A stretch of 64,000 nt of DNA from CAIOZA01 sp964464375. GTDB lineage: Bacteria; Bacteroidota; Ignavibacteria; Kapaibacteriales; UBA2268. How positions within the stretch are numbered: position 1 is the first letter of the stretch; each line of letters opens with the position of its first letter. Positions 7,561 to 16,873 of the stretch are shown one piece after another. A program made the position numbers and the translations under genes. A model generated the notes under the pieces. It searched no databases and had not been told where the DNA came from. It was given only the letters and a program-made list of their open reading frames with translations. The stretch spans positions 41,848 through 105,847 of the forward strand of contig CAYXFU010000010.1 of NCBI GenBank assembly GCA_964464375.1, given 5' to 3'.

Positions 7561-10014
7561 ATGTTATACACTAAAACACAAATGAAGTCTGAATATTTCA
7601 CTATTGAGGGACTACAAAAGAGAACCGGTCTAACATCCGATAAATTCAACTTATGTATTATCAAAGAGCTTTTAGATAATGCGATGGATGCAGTTGATGA
7701 AACCACCGGATTAAAAACAATCGAAATTAATTACAATTCCCTTACCTCTGAATTATGTATTTATGACTCAGGAAAGGATTTTAACAAAGATTTTTTAGAT
7801 AAAACCTTACTTGATTTTGATAACTATTTTTCATCCAAAAGGAATATTAATTCAGTAAAGAGAGGTACTCAGGGGAACGCATTAAAGACAATAGCGGGAA
7901 TCTGTTTTGTCAATGGGTACTCTCTGAAATTCCAATTTAGTGGCAAAGTAGTTGAATATAAATATCAAACTGCATCCGGATTTATTGAATATGATAGAAT
8001 CGAAAAAGCCACCAAAGACTTTAGAAAAAGAATTATAGTTGATGGATTTAATATTGATGAAAAGATATTAGAGCAACTTATATTTAAGTTTTATATGGCT
8101 AATAGCTACGTTAATTTTGTGTATAATGGCTTTGAATATTCTTCAATAGAATCTCTATCTCCAATCAAACACGACCACAATATACATTTTTACAAATTTG
8201 AGGAATTTTCAGAGCTGCTAAAAAGTTGCTACAATTATAATTCAAATTATACTATAAGGGAATTTCTAAAACAATTCGATTCCACAAAAGACAAGCTCAG
8301 TAATTTAGATTACAGGGGCTTTAAAAATCTAAGTGAAATCAACACGAATGAGAATTTTATTCTACATTTATTCGATTCTTTAAAACAAGTAATTAAGCCA
8401 CCAACTTTAAAAATATTAGAAAAATATCTTATAATTGGAGATGTTATAAATGCGGTTTTGTCTCAGAAATATAAAGATGTAGCCATTGAACAAAGCAAAA
8501 CAAAAAAGCTAACTATTGATGGAATACCATTACTTTTACAGGGCTTTTTGTTGTCGTATCATGGAGAGAAAAGAGAAATTTTGAATGTTATTACAAGCGT
8601 AAATCAATCTATAACATACAAGGACTTTCCATTTATTGGAAAAATAGACCAATTTTTAAATAGAAAATATCCTGAGAGTATCTACATTGACGATATATTC
8701 ACTAAAGAAAACATAGACTCTTACACGTTCCAAAAAGCTAATTATATTTTATACCTTTCAATTACATCTCCAAAGATTGAATATAACAGTTATTCAAAGG
8801 ATGAAATTTTAGCTCATGGCTTTATGAACCAAATAAAAGAATTATTGGAATATCTTTTAAAACCTTTAGTTAAGGCAATTCGTACCCATGAAAATCATAT
8901 TTCGACTAACAATAAACACAGTATTACTGCTATGATTGATAAGTATTTTGACGATGCTTTTATACGTGCAAAGGGTACTTATAGCTCTGTAATGGCTCGC
9001 CAAGTGTTTTATGTTATTCGAGAACTAATAAACATTCACGAGGGAATAGACATTGGAGAATCGAATAATATTTATAATACTTTTACTCAAAAAATTGTAA
9101 CAAAATATCAAGATGGAAACAGCAAATATGATGCAATTTTTAATGAGAGGAGAGGGTACTTCTACGATATATTTTTCAATAGCGAGACACCTTTGGCAAC
9201 TAAAGAAGTTTTAGAATTTTGCAGTAAGAAATTTAAAAATATAATTACAGAACAAAAAACATTAATTTACGATATACCATACAACCAATTATATGGACAC
9301 GTTCTGTTTATTGAGAAACAGGGCTTTACTCAGTTATTAAAAGAATCCGGACTACTAAAGGAATTAAACCTTGCTCTTATTTGTAGTCAAGGATTTGGGA
9401 CACGTGCAAGTAAAAAACTAATCCAGTATTTTAATAGAATAGGAATTAAAGTATATTGTCTACATGACTGCGATTTAAGCGGGAATAGAATATTCCATAA
9501 TTTGGCAAATAAATCTGAGACATTCAAAGCAGACCTTAATGTAATTGATATTGGAATTAATGTATCGGATGTTACAAACTACCAGAAACTACCAGAGAGC
9601 TACAAGTCAAAGAAAAGTTATAGCAAAGTATTAGATAGTCTCAGTAGTGAGGAAAGAGACTTTTTCGGCGGAACTAAAGTAAATGAGAATGAATATTCAT
9701 ATAGACGATGTGAAATAAATTCCTTTACGAATGATGAAATAATAGGATTTATTCGAGATAAGATAAAACCTATTGATGTAGTCCCATCCTTTGAAGTGCT
9801 ACAAAATTGCATCCATATAGATAAGACGGCACTTGCTAAAGAAATTCTATTCTCTAAATATGGGCATGAATTAGCAAAATCAATCAATTTAGATACTCAG
9901 GGACTAACTAAACGTATCATGGAAATTCGTAATAGTGAGCATTGGACTGACAATTTTAATACTATAATGAATGAGTACAAAGCGGAAATCATAAAAGAAA
10001 TGTCCGAAAAGTAG
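7561..10014 (+). CDS. Type IIB topoisomerase-like fusion (TopoVIB GHKL + TopoVIA/Spo11 in one chain; Topo VIII-like)
   Basis: 817 aa from ATG 7561 (AAAGGAAAAAGA upstream); a longer start at 7528 is less likely. The N-terminal GHKL ATPase has the N-box KELLDNAMDAVDE (35-47), the DxG motif IYDSGKDF (67-74) and a G2 box KRGTQGNALKT (100-110) of the GxQG type seen in topoisomerase VI B. The C-terminal half matches Spo11/TopoVIA: RQVFY (480-484) offers a catalytic tyrosine at 484, and a Toprim fold has Glu585 (FIEKQGF), a SQGFGTRA segment and the DxD pair 636/638 (LHDCDLSGN). A and B subunits in one polypeptide define topoisomerase VIII, known from plasmids and integrated elements. It is expected to make double-strand breaks through a 5'-phosphotyrosine with ATP gating. 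Residues 180-450 have no domain I recognise. Confidence 0.85.
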   Translation: MLYTKTQMKSEYFTIEGLQKRTGLTSDKFNLCIIKELLDNAMDAVDETTGLKTIEINYNSLTSELCIYDSGKDFNKDFLDKTLLDFDNYFSSKRNINSVKRGTQGNALKTIAGICFVNGYSLKFQFSGKVVEYKYQTASGFIEYDRIEKATKDFRKRIIVDGFNIDEKILEQLIFKFYMANSYVNFVYNGFEYSSIESLSPIKHDHNIHFYKFEEFSELLKSCYNYNSNYTIREFLKQFDSTKDKLSNLDYRGFKNLSEINTNENFILHLFDSLKQVIKPPTLKILEKYLIIGDVINAVLSQKYKDVAIEQSKTKKLTIDGIPLLLQGFLLSYHGEKREILNVITSVNQSITYKDFPFIGKIDQFLNRKYPESIYIDDIFTKENIDSYTFQKANYILYLSITSPKIEYNSYSKDEILAHGFMNQIKELLEYLLKPLVKAIRTHENHISTNNKHSITAMIDKYFDDAFIRAKGTYSSVMARQVFYVIRELINIHEGIDIGESNNIYNTFTQKIVTKYQDGNSKYDAIFNERRGYFYDIFFNSETPLATKEVLEFCSKKFKNIITEQKTLIYDIPYNQLYGHVLFIEKQGFTQLLKESGLLKELNLALICSQGFGTRASKKLIQYFNRIGIKVYCLHDCDLSGNRIFHNLANKSETFKADLNVIDIGINVSDVTNYQKLPESYKSKKSYSKVLDSLSSEERDFFGGTKVNENEYSYRRCEINSFTNDEIIGFIRDKIKPIDVVPSFEVLQNCIHIDKTALAKEILFSKYGHELAKSINLDTQGLTKRIMEIRNSEHWTDNFNTIMNEYKAEIIKEMSEK

Positions 10015-10145
10015 TAAATTAATTAATTTGGTACTTGTAATCATTTTGAGATAAAATTGTACTTTTCCGATAATTGAAATTAACTTTATTCATCAAATAT
10101 TATTAGAGTATATTAGCTAACTAAATGAAGAAATCGACCACTATT

Positions 10146-10165
10146 TGTGTTAGATACTGTGTTAG
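10146..10165. repeat. Period-12 TGTGTTAG pair near the right att site
   Basis: TGTGTTAGATACTGTGTTAG: octamers start at 10146 and 10158. It matches the left-end pair except for 2 bases in the spacer and lies 57 bp from the core repeat. Probable arm-type integrase site. Confidence 0.6.
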
Positions 10166-10173
10166 GAAAAGAG

Positions 10174-10210
10174 AAAAGGCTCTGTAAGTTGTTGATTTAC
10201 AAAGCCTTTT
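10174..10210 (+). terminator. Stem-loop terminator after the topoisomerase gene
   Basis: AAAAGGCT (10174-10181) and TGTAA pair with TTACA and AGCCTTTT (ending 10210) around a short loop, with an A-run before and a T-run after. It probably insulates the element from tRNA-Pro transcription. Confidence 0.7.
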
Positions 10211-10221
10211 GTGTTAGAAAT

Positions 10222-10244
10222 GTCGGCGTGACAAGATTTGAACT
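10222..10244. other. Right attachment site within tRNA-Pro
   Basis: The 23-bp core covers the tRNA acceptor 3' strand and part of the T-arm, and is identical to 1980-2002. Integration here keeps the tRNA intact. Confidence 0.9.
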
Positions 10245-10297
10245 TGCGGCCCCTACTACCCCAAAGTAGTGCGCTAACCGGGCTGCGCTACACGCCG
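10223..10297 (-). tRNA. tRNA-Pro (GGG)
   Basis: 75-nt cloverleaf on the minus strand. The acceptor stem CGGCGTG/CACGCCG has discriminator A; the D-arm contains AGCGCAGCCCGGTTAGCGC; the anticodon stem CTACT/AGTAG encloses loop TTGGGGT with anticodon GGG and G37; the T-arm contains GTTCAAATC. CCA is not encoded. Its 3' end is the integration target. Confidence 0.95.
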
Positions 10298-10485
10298 AAA
10301 TAACAGATTACAAAAATACGTCTTATTCATTTATTTTCCAATTTTTTTATTGAATATGCTGATTCCATCTAACTATTTAATCTATCACAATTTTCATTTT
10401 AAAATAAATGTCTCCTAATTTCGAGTTTAACTCTGGCTAAACCAAAATAATTAATTATTCATAATTAAGTTTAATCGGAGATAAC

Positions 10486-10710
10486 ATGTCAACATATATA
10501 TATAAATGTGTCAAATGTGACGCCAAATACGAAGTAATTTCAAAGTCAGTCGAGTTTGCTGAAGACATCATGTGCCCTACATGCGGTTCTGAAAAGCAAA
10601 AGCGGGTATTGACTGCCGCAAACTTTGCAACAGTTTCATCAGGATCTAGTTCCTGTCTATGTGGACCAACTGGGGAAAAATTATCTGTATGTGTGTGCGG
10701 AGCTAATTGA
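10486..10710 (+). CDS. FmdB-like zinc-ribbon protein
   Basis: 74 aa with the FmdB/putative regulatory zinc-ribbon signature: an aromatic N-terminus (TYIYKC), CVKC and CPTC pairs that would bind one zinc, then EKQKRVLTAA. The C-terminal Ser/Cys-rich tail adds CLCG and CVCG motifs, so a second metal site is possible. Single gene, AT-rich leader, followed by a bidirectional terminator. Cellular role not established. Confidence 0.85.
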   Translation: MSTYIYKCVKCDAKYEVISKSVEFAEDIMCPTCGSEKQKRVLTAANFATVSSGSSSCLCGPTGEKLSVCVCGAN

Positions 10711-10730
10711 TTGAATTTGCATCTAATAAA

Positions 10731-10766
10731 AACAGGCTGCCAGTCTCAAAACTGACAGCCTGTTTT
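10731..10766. terminator. Bidirectional terminator between convergent genes
   Basis: AACAGGCTGCCAGT (from 10731) pairs, with one mismatch, with ACTGACAGCCTGTT, with an A-run on the left and a T-run on the right. It lies between the FmdB gene and the convergent T9SS propeller gene. Confidence 0.85.
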
Positions 10767-10774
10767 TTGATATA

Positions 10775-13700
10775 TCACTTATTGAGAATCAGCTTTTGTG
10801 TGCTTTGCTTAAATCCACTACTTATTATCAACAAGTAAGTACCACTTGGGTAATTAGATAAATCAATAGTTTCAAGCTTCTGATTGTCAGTATGTTTGAT
10901 ATCAATCAATGTCCTTCCAAGATTATCAATTACTCTGAAACTTAATAATGAATTAACCGGATCGTTGAAAATTAGATTGAAAATACCGGTTGATGGATTC
11001 GGATAAATACTCACGGACTGATTCTCAATTATTAAAGATTCATCGACTGGGCTAGCAAAATCAAACCCATTTGAGAATGGAGAAATGCAACCCGGTGCAG
11101 TTGTGACTAAAACAGTATAAGTTCCAACAATTTTGAAAGTATAATACTTATTGTCCGTTGCACCTTTGATTACTTGGTCTTCCCAGAACCACTGATTGCC
11201 AGTTGGAGCGCTTGAGTAAAGTGTATCCATTTTCTCTGTGATCTTAGGTTTAACCGGCATTGTATGGATTATTACATCAAAATCAACTGTATCCCTGAAA
11301 GGGGTTCCTGAAACCCACTGAACTAATCGTACATGACCTGTTGCCGCAGAGTCCCATTTGACTGGAATAACTCTCTGATTATTAGCACCCTGAATTACGC
11401 CACCTGTTACTGTCCACTGATTGCTTGCACCAAGATTTGATGAAGCAGAATAATATTCTAAACGATCTTCACAAACATCTCTGAAACCATCAACATTAAT
11501 ATTTTGGAATATTCTAACCTTAAAGGTATTCGAGTCCTTACATCCTGTTGTTGAAGTCTGGACTTGTATCACATAACCAAAGCCATAATTTTTCCATTTG
11601 ATTTTAACAGTAGATGCTGTATCGGAGCCAATAATTTCACCATTAATTGTGAGCCATTTTTTTCGAATATTTGGCGGAGTTAATGGGGTGGTATATGTGC
11701 TTGTGATATTTTGCTCACCATAAATTGTACCGTTAATTTTAGCCGATGGAGCACGTAGAATATTTATTTGGATAGTTGACGAATCAATACATCCGTCAAC
11801 AGAAATAGCAACCAGTTTCAACCTTCCTACTCCAGGATTGCCCCATTTTACCCATGCTTTATTGTGATCAGGCAAACTATAAATTGTTCCACCTGTTGCA
11901 ATCCATGAATATTTAATTAATGGATCAACCTTGGCTTCATAAAGATATGAATTATCTGAGCAAACACCGAGTTTACCTGTAATAGCAGTACTCGGATGAT
12001 TTGAGATTTTAACATTGAAATCGGTAGTGTCTTTGCATCCGCTTTCATTTGTAAGAATTAGTCTTACTCTTCCTGTTGTTTGGCTATTACTCCAATTCAC
12101 AGTTATAGAATTTCCAATGCTATCGATATAGAAACTTCCATTTGTAAGTCTCCAATCATATTGCATTGATACATCATAAGGAACTGAATACGATGTAATC
12201 GAATTAAAGCAAACCGAAGCACGCCCCATAACCGTAAAGTTAGGCAATTCATTTATTGTTATGAAATCACTGGGATTGCTAATGAAATCAGGATTAGAAG
12301 ATTTAATTCTAATTCTGTAAGTATTGCCTGAAGGTAAATTTTTTGGCAAAAATGTAGTTATTGTAGAAAAATTCCCGGTTCCTGCATTAGAGCCAATAAT
12401 CATTGGATTTGTTCCAAACTCACCCAGAGTATCTGATAATTCAACTGTAAATCTGTTGTCAGCTGCGAACATATAAAGAGTTTGAAGAGTAACAGACATG
12501 TTTTTTCCCGCACAAATATTCTTTTGATATCCTGTGATATAAGAACTTGGTTGTATGTTAGGCTGTTGATGAACCAATAATCCCCAATTAGTAGATATCC
12601 AGATATTGTTTCCTATGTCTGTTGCCAATCCATTAATGTGATTATCAGGCAATGGAGAATTGTCAACATGTAGAGTTGAGAAGGAATTGTCAGTATTTAT
12701 CACAGATATTGCTTTTGAATAAGTTCCAATCCAAATCTTACCGGTTAAATCAACTGTTAAACTTGTTATGTCATTCTCAACCAAATCCGAATTGGAAGTG
12801 TTAAAAGTGTACCATTTTATCTCATCAAATCGAACCAAACCATTTCTGGTACCAATCCACTTTACAGAGTTTTGATCCAAGGCTAATGATGTAACGGTCT
12901 CATCAGGCAATTCTGAATTTGAAGAATTATACACAATCCAACTAGAAAGACCATCGTATAACCTCAATCCATTATTTGATCCAATCCATATTTTGCTGGT
13001 ACCTTCAATGATTAAAGCATTAATTTGTCTTTCTGGTATAAGCGAGTAATAAGGTTCCATAAATTCCCATAGATTTCCATTATAACGAACTAAACCGGCA
13101 GATGTTCCCACCCATAAGTTTCCATTTTTATCAAATGCTAGTGCTCGAACATCGTTAGTTGGTATTGACCCGGAAAGAGAATCAAAAACAGTGGTCGTAA
13201 AACCAGAAATTTTAATAACACCTTGATTCGTCGCTAACCAAGCAACATTGTTCTTGTCAAATACTGTTTGACGAATATCATAGTCCTTCGTAGCTTGAAT
13301 ATAAGACCAAGTAGATCCATTAAAGGTTGGGCTTCCATTAACTGTTGAAATCCAGGCAGAGCCAGAATTTGAAATATTAATCGAATTGATTACATTTGTT
13401 CTGAGGGTTGTAATATTTACATTTTTCTTTGCCCATAATGTTCCATATTGGATATTCAAACTATCAGGTGTTGCAAGCCATTTACTTCCGTCATTAGCAA
13501 TAAGTAGATATTTGATTAAATTTGAAGATAATGGGGCAGTAGATTGATCTGTTACTTCAAATAAGGATCCTTTTAATCTTGCAAAACCATTATCCGTAGA
13601 TAACCAAAGGTAGCCATCCTTATCAAAAGCAAGAGAAGTAACATTATCACTAGGGATATCCGAATTGGAAGTATCGTAACTTCGCCAATTAACTCCAACA

Positions 13701-14392
13701 AGAATTGAAAGTCCGCTTCTTGTGCCAATTAACTTTGCTCCAGAATTATCAAAATTAATAAAATTTATGTAATCACCAACTATTCCAGAGTTTTCGGTGT
13801 TGAAATTCTCCCAAGTTGCTCCATTGAATTTAACAAGACCATTGTCCGTTCCAATCCATTTAGCACCTGTATTTTCAACTCTTATATAAGTAATTTTATT
13901 TGAAGGTAATCCTGAATTAGCTGTAGTATAAACTGTCCATTTTTTTCCTTGAAGCACAGCTAAACCGCTATCGGTTCCTATCCATCGACCACCAAAAACA
14001 TCAACATCTACCGTGTTGACTTTGTTATTTGGTAATCCTGAATTAGATGTTTTGCTGGTTTTGAAACTTACTTTGTCATAAATTGCAAACCCATTATTTG
14101 TTCCTATAAAAAGCGTGTCTCCTACTACTTTTACTGAATTTATAAACATATCAGGTAATCCATTTACCGATTTTGCAATATTACCCAGATACTGCCTATT
14201 CAATTTTGAATAGTAGAATAAGCCACCACCATTAGTTCCCAGCCATACATTATCACCTTGTTCTGCTAACACATTAATATTGTTTCCTGTGAAGTAGCTT
14301 CGCCAGTCATTAGGCTGACTCAATGCAGAAGAAAGGATTAATATAGGCAAGAGAACAATGATAATCGTTCTAATAAGTACTTTTACTTTCAT
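10775..14392 (-). CDS. Secreted T9SS-sorted protein with two-component-regulator-type beta-propeller repeats
   Basis: 1205 aa. An N-terminal signal peptide ends near SALSQ (about residue 26). Residues about 30-630 contain more than a dozen Reg_prop-like blades with the recurring W(I/L)GT.NGL pattern. Residues about 640-1125 are Ig/PKD-like strands with regular Cys and Trp. The last 75 residues form a T9SS type A sorting domain (SIYPNPSTGIFNL near its start, SGTYLLII near the end). It is likely exported and attached at the cell surface. No kinase or DNA-binding domain is present, so this is not a hybrid sensor despite the propeller. Downstream of the act operon on the same strand, separated by 100 bp; probably independent. 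Confidence 0.9.
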   Translation of the reverse strand: MKVKVLIRTIIIVLLPILILSSALSQPNDWRSYFTGNNINVLAEQGDNVWLGTNGGGLFYYSKLNRQYLGNIAKSVNGLPDMFINSVKVVGDTLFIGTNNGFAIYDKVSFKTSKTSNSGLPNNKVNTVDVDVFGGRWIGTDSGLAVLQGKKWTVYTTANSGLPSNKITYIRVENTGAKWIGTDNGLVKFNGATWENFNTENSGIVGDYINFINFDNSGAKLIGTRSGLSILVGVNWRSYDTSNSDIPSDNVTSLAFDKDGYLWLSTDNGFARLKGSLFEVTDQSTAPLSSNLIKYLLIANDGSKWLATPDSLNIQYGTLWAKKNVNITTLRTNVINSINISNSGSAWISTVNGSPTFNGSTWSYIQATKDYDIRQTVFDKNNVAWLATNQGVIKISGFTTTVFDSLSGSIPTNDVRALAFDKNGNLWVGTSAGLVRYNGNLWEFMEPYYSLIPERQINALIIEGTSKIWIGSNNGLRLYDGLSSWIVYNSSNSELPDETVTSLALDQNSVKWIGTRNGLVRFDEIKWYTFNTSNSDLVENDITSLTVDLTGKIWIGTYSKAISVINTDNSFSTLHVDNSPLPDNHINGLATDIGNNIWISTNWGLLVHQQPNIQPSSYITGYQKNICAGKNMSVTLQTLYMFAADNRFTVELSDTLGEFGTNPMIIGSNAGTGNFSTITTFLPKNLPSGNTYRIRIKSSNPDFISNPSDFITINELPNFTVMGRASVCFNSITSYSVPYDVSMQYDWRLTNGSFYIDSIGNSITVNWSNSQTTGRVRLILTNESGCKDTTDFNVKISNHPSTAITGKLGVCSDNSYLYEAKVDPLIKYSWIATGGTIYSLPDHNKAWVKWGNPGVGRLKLVAISVDGCIDSSTIQINILRAPSAKINGTIYGEQNITSTYTTPLTPPNIRKKWLTINGEIIGSDTASTVKIKWKNYGFGYVIQVQTSTTGCKDSNTFKVRIFQNINVDGFRDVCEDRLEYYSASSNLGASNQWTVTGGVIQGANNQRVIPVKWDSAATGHVRLVQWVSGTPFRDTVDFDVIIHTMPVKPKITEKMDTLYSSAPTGNQWFWEDQVIKGATDNKYYTFKIVGTYTVLVTTAPGCISPFSNGFDFASPVDESLIIENQSVSIYPNPSTGIFNLIFNDPVNSLLSFRVIDNLGRTLIDIKHTDNQKLETIDLSNYPSGTYLLIISSGFKQSTQKLILNK

Positions 14393-14491
14393 GTATCACC
14401 ATTCTAAATATTAAGAAATTCCAATTTTGTTTTAATAATTAATATAAAAATAATTAAAAAAATTCAATAAAATAAAGAAATAAAGCTGTTC

Positions 14492-15097
14492 TTAATTCTT
14501 TTGATTCTGTAAAAATCTTATATAACAAATTATAGCCCAACGATCATTAGTGTCCAATTTGTAATTTACAGGGAACATAAGGTTCTGTCCGGAACTTAAA
14601 ATATGGAACAATCTGCCGTCACTGAGTAAAATCGCACTTGTCCTTGTTAAATCAGCTGGTGGAGGAAAGCCCTCTTCAGATCCGGTCAACTTTGGTTGGG
14701 TTATTATTAATCCTTTACCTTTTCCATCTGAATTGTGACAAGGCACACAGAATATTTGAAATCTGTTCTTTCCACGTTTTATGTTGAAATCATTCATTAA
14801 GAGTGGATTCGTATATCTCTTTACTGCAGAATCATACTCTGTCTGTTTAAATGCATATTTAGTGTGATTAATTGGTGCAGAGTTTGGCAATGGTGCCACC
14901 AAAACTGAATCAAGATATTTTTGATTTGTTGTTTCTTGTGGAGTAAGTTTTGACTGATAAATCATATCTTTGAAAACATCTATTCCATTGAATGGCAATT
15001 TTAGGTTTACATAACCAAAATATAACAAAATACTGATTATCAGTAAGATAAATGGAAGATATAAAATAATTGATTTCAATATTCTCAACGTTTTCAT
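14492..15097 (-). CDS. actE: Alternative complex III, monohaem cytochrome c subunit ActE
   Basis: 201 aa. An N-terminal membrane anchor (about 10-30) is followed by a periplasmic cytochrome c domain with one CxxCH (CVPCHNSDGKGKG, about 117-129) and a likely distal Met ligand in NLMFPV. ActE passes electrons from the quinol-oxidising complex to downstream carriers. It overlaps actD by 4 nt. It is the last act gene; no actF follows. Confidence 0.9.
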   Translation of the reverse strand: MKTLRILKSIILYLPFILLIISILLYFGYVNLKLPFNGIDVFKDMIYQSKLTPQETTNQKYLDSVLVAPLPNSAPINHTKYAFKQTEYDSAVKRYTNPLLMNDFNIKRGKNRFQIFCVPCHNSDGKGKGLIITQPKLTGSEEGFPPPADLTRTSAILLSDGRLFHILSSGQNLMFPVNYKLDTNDRWAIICYIRFLQNQKN

Positions 15098-15585
15098 AAT
15101 ATAGTAAACTCTTCAATACTACAATCTATATGATACTTTTCGAAGAAGCTAATAAGATTCTGGTTCTGTTCATCATCCAGATCGAATTCAAAATAAATTC
15201 TATCAGGTCCTGTCGAATTAAAAGATATCTTTGATTTTATAGATCGAAAAATAAAAATAATTACACCAGCCAAAATAGTTGCAAGAAATCCAAGTTCTAA
15301 AGAAATTGGCAAAGATGTGATCAAACTGAAGAACGGTTTACCTCCCAGATTCTGCATTTGATAAAATCCTTCAACCCAGTATTGAAAGAGATATGACAAA
15401 ATAAAGAATAATAATCCTACTGATAATGACCATCTAAAAAGAGAATTAGATTTACTGTTTATTTTCTTTTCGCCATTAAATGGTAAACTGGAAGTGTAAT
15501 TAAATGAAATAGAATTCTTATCAAAATAATCTATTAATAATTTTGAATCGTAGTAACTTATTCTATTTATATAATATTTATTCAT
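15094..15585 (-). CDS. actD: Alternative complex III subunit ActD (DUF3341)
   Basis: 163 aa with two membrane segments (about 53-72 and 97-118) separated by a periplasmic loop containing LGGKPFFSLITSLPISLELG, the DUF3341/ActD signature. The C-terminal soluble tail is acidic and ferredoxin-fold-like. Start overlaps actC by 8 nt and the end overlaps actE by 4 nt, showing tight coupling in the operon. Confidence 0.88.
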   Translation of the reverse strand: MNKYYINRISYYDSKLLIDYFDKNSISFNYTSSLPFNGEKKINSKSNSLFRWSLSVGLLFFILSYLFQYWVEGFYQMQNLGGKPFFSLITSLPISLELGFLATILAGVIIFIFRSIKSKISFNSTGPDRIYFEFDLDDEQNQNLISFFEKYHIDCSIEEFTIL

Positions 15586-16867
15586 TAGTCTTAGATAAAT
15601 TATTTAACCTTATTTCAATTAGAGATTTAATTGGAAATATTTTGGAAAATATCAGAATTAAGAAAAGGAATAATCCAAACGATCCAATGAGTATTGAAAT
15701 ATCGGTAATTGTTGGGTGATAATATGAATTATTTATTTCCATGAATGACTTTTCCTGACCAAATACAACAAAGATATATCTTTCTATCCACATCCCAATA
15801 AGTATTCCCAAAGAAATCAAAATGCTTCCAAATGAGTTAATTCTTATTCTTTTAAAGAAAAGCATCAATGGAATTATCGAATTTAGAATTATCATTAGAA
15901 TAACCAATGGATTGAAATTGTCAAAAATTATAAATCCTGAGTATTCAGGCTTATGAATGAATCCGGTTATATATTCTAAAAGATATACAAAAGATATCAT
16001 CATACTTGTTGTTAATATGATCTTATTTAACTTATCCAAAACATAGGAGGGACTTTCTTTGAGTCCCATTAATTTATTAAAAAGTAAAGACATTACCACA
16101 ACCATCGCACATCCTGAAAAAATTGCTCCAACGACAAAATATGGAGGTAAAATTGAAGTATGCCACGCAGGTAAAACAGAAACATAAAAGTCAAATGATA
16201 CAATCGAATGAACGGATATAACAAGTGGTGTTAATATTCCTGCAAAAAGTAAATAAAGTGAATGATAATCTTTCCATTGTTTCTTTGATCCGGACCAGAA
16301 GAAAGTAAACATCCTGTACAACTTATTGATATACTTAGATTTGACTCTATCTCTTAGTGAGTAAATATCAGGAAGCATACCAAGAGATAAGAATAATATC
16401 GAAACTATAAAATATGAAAGAATTGCAAATATATCCCATGTTAAAGGCGATTTAAAATTAGGCATAATCGACATTTGATTGAAATAGGGCAATAACCAAT
16501 AAACTGCAAACCAAGGTCTTCCAGTGTGAATAATAGGGAATAATCCACCAATAATTAATGCCATAACTGTCATTACTTCTGCAAGTCTATTCAAATGCAC
16601 TCTCCAACCCTGATTTAACAAGAAAAGTATAGCAGATATCAAAGTGCCGGCATGAGCTAATCCTATCCAATAAATAAAGTTAACAATTGCAATTCCCCAA
16701 GATACTTTGTTGTGAATACCCCAATTAACTAAACCATCATTAAAAGTCCTGTAAGTGCCAATTATACCAATTACTAACATTAATATTGATAAGACAAGTA
16801 ATATCTTGAAAAGATTGCTTTTTTTATCATCTATGAAATTGATTGATATTTCAATTAGTTTATTCAT
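15578..16867 (-). CDS. actC: Alternative complex III, NrfD/PsrC-type membrane subunit ActC
   Basis: 429 aa with eight or more membrane helices of the NrfD/PsrC family, the site of menaquinol oxidation. Conserved-looking features include the early helix WIGLAHAGTLISAIL, HTGRPWFAVYW, and SVHSIVSFDF with nearby His residues. It lies 6 bp after actB and overlaps actD. Length is near the family norm. Confidence 0.92.
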   Translation of the reverse strand: MNKLIEISINFIDDKKSNLFKILLVLSILMLVIGIIGTYRTFNDGLVNWGIHNKVSWGIAIVNFIYWIGLAHAGTLISAILFLLNQGWRVHLNRLAEVMTVMALIIGGLFPIIHTGRPWFAVYWLLPYFNQMSIMPNFKSPLTWDIFAILSYFIVSILFLSLGMLPDIYSLRDRVKSKYINKLYRMFTFFWSGSKKQWKDYHSLYLLFAGILTPLVISVHSIVSFDFYVSVLPAWHTSILPPYFVVGAIFSGCAMVVVMSLLFNKLMGLKESPSYVLDKLNKIILTTSMMISFVYLLEYITGFIHKPEYSGFIIFDNFNPLVILMIILNSIIPLMLFFKRIRINSFGSILISLGILIGMWIERYIFVVFGQEKSFMEINNSYYHPTITDISILIGSFGLFLFLILIFSKIFPIKSLIEIRLNNLSKTNE

Positions 16868-16873
16868 TATTCG

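Larger units (their letters stand above)
10015..10221. other. Right-end non-coding region of the element
   Basis: Between the topoisomerase gene and tRNA-Pro. It holds the TGTGTTAG pair (10146-10165), a terminator-like hairpin, and a single TGTGTTAG (10210-10217) 4 bp before the att core. Otherwise featureless. Confidence 0.6.
1980..10244. mobile_element. Integrative element in tRNA-Pro(GGG) carrying a topoisomerase VIII-like gene
   Basis: The element is bounded by a 23-bp direct repeat of the tRNA-Pro 3' end (1980-2002 and 10222-10244), with the intact tRNA at the right end. Contents in order are tyrosine integrase, 452-bp AT-rich region with a hairpin and a DnaA box, excisionase-like HTH protein, a 331-aa protein, five small proteins and the GHKL/Toprim fusion; all genes are on the plus strand. 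No phage structural genes and no recognisable conjugation genes are present, so it is a plasmid-like or satellite-like integrative element. Confidence 0.88.

Noticed and set aside
7561..10014. MutL, gyrase B or Hsp90-type ATPase
   Set aside because: The GxQG-type G2 box together with a C-terminal Spo11/Toprim half points to type IIB topoisomerases.
10775..14392. Hybrid two-component sensor because of the Reg_prop-like repeats
   Set aside because: There is no kinase, receiver or DNA-binding domain; it has a signal peptide and a T9SS sorting domain.
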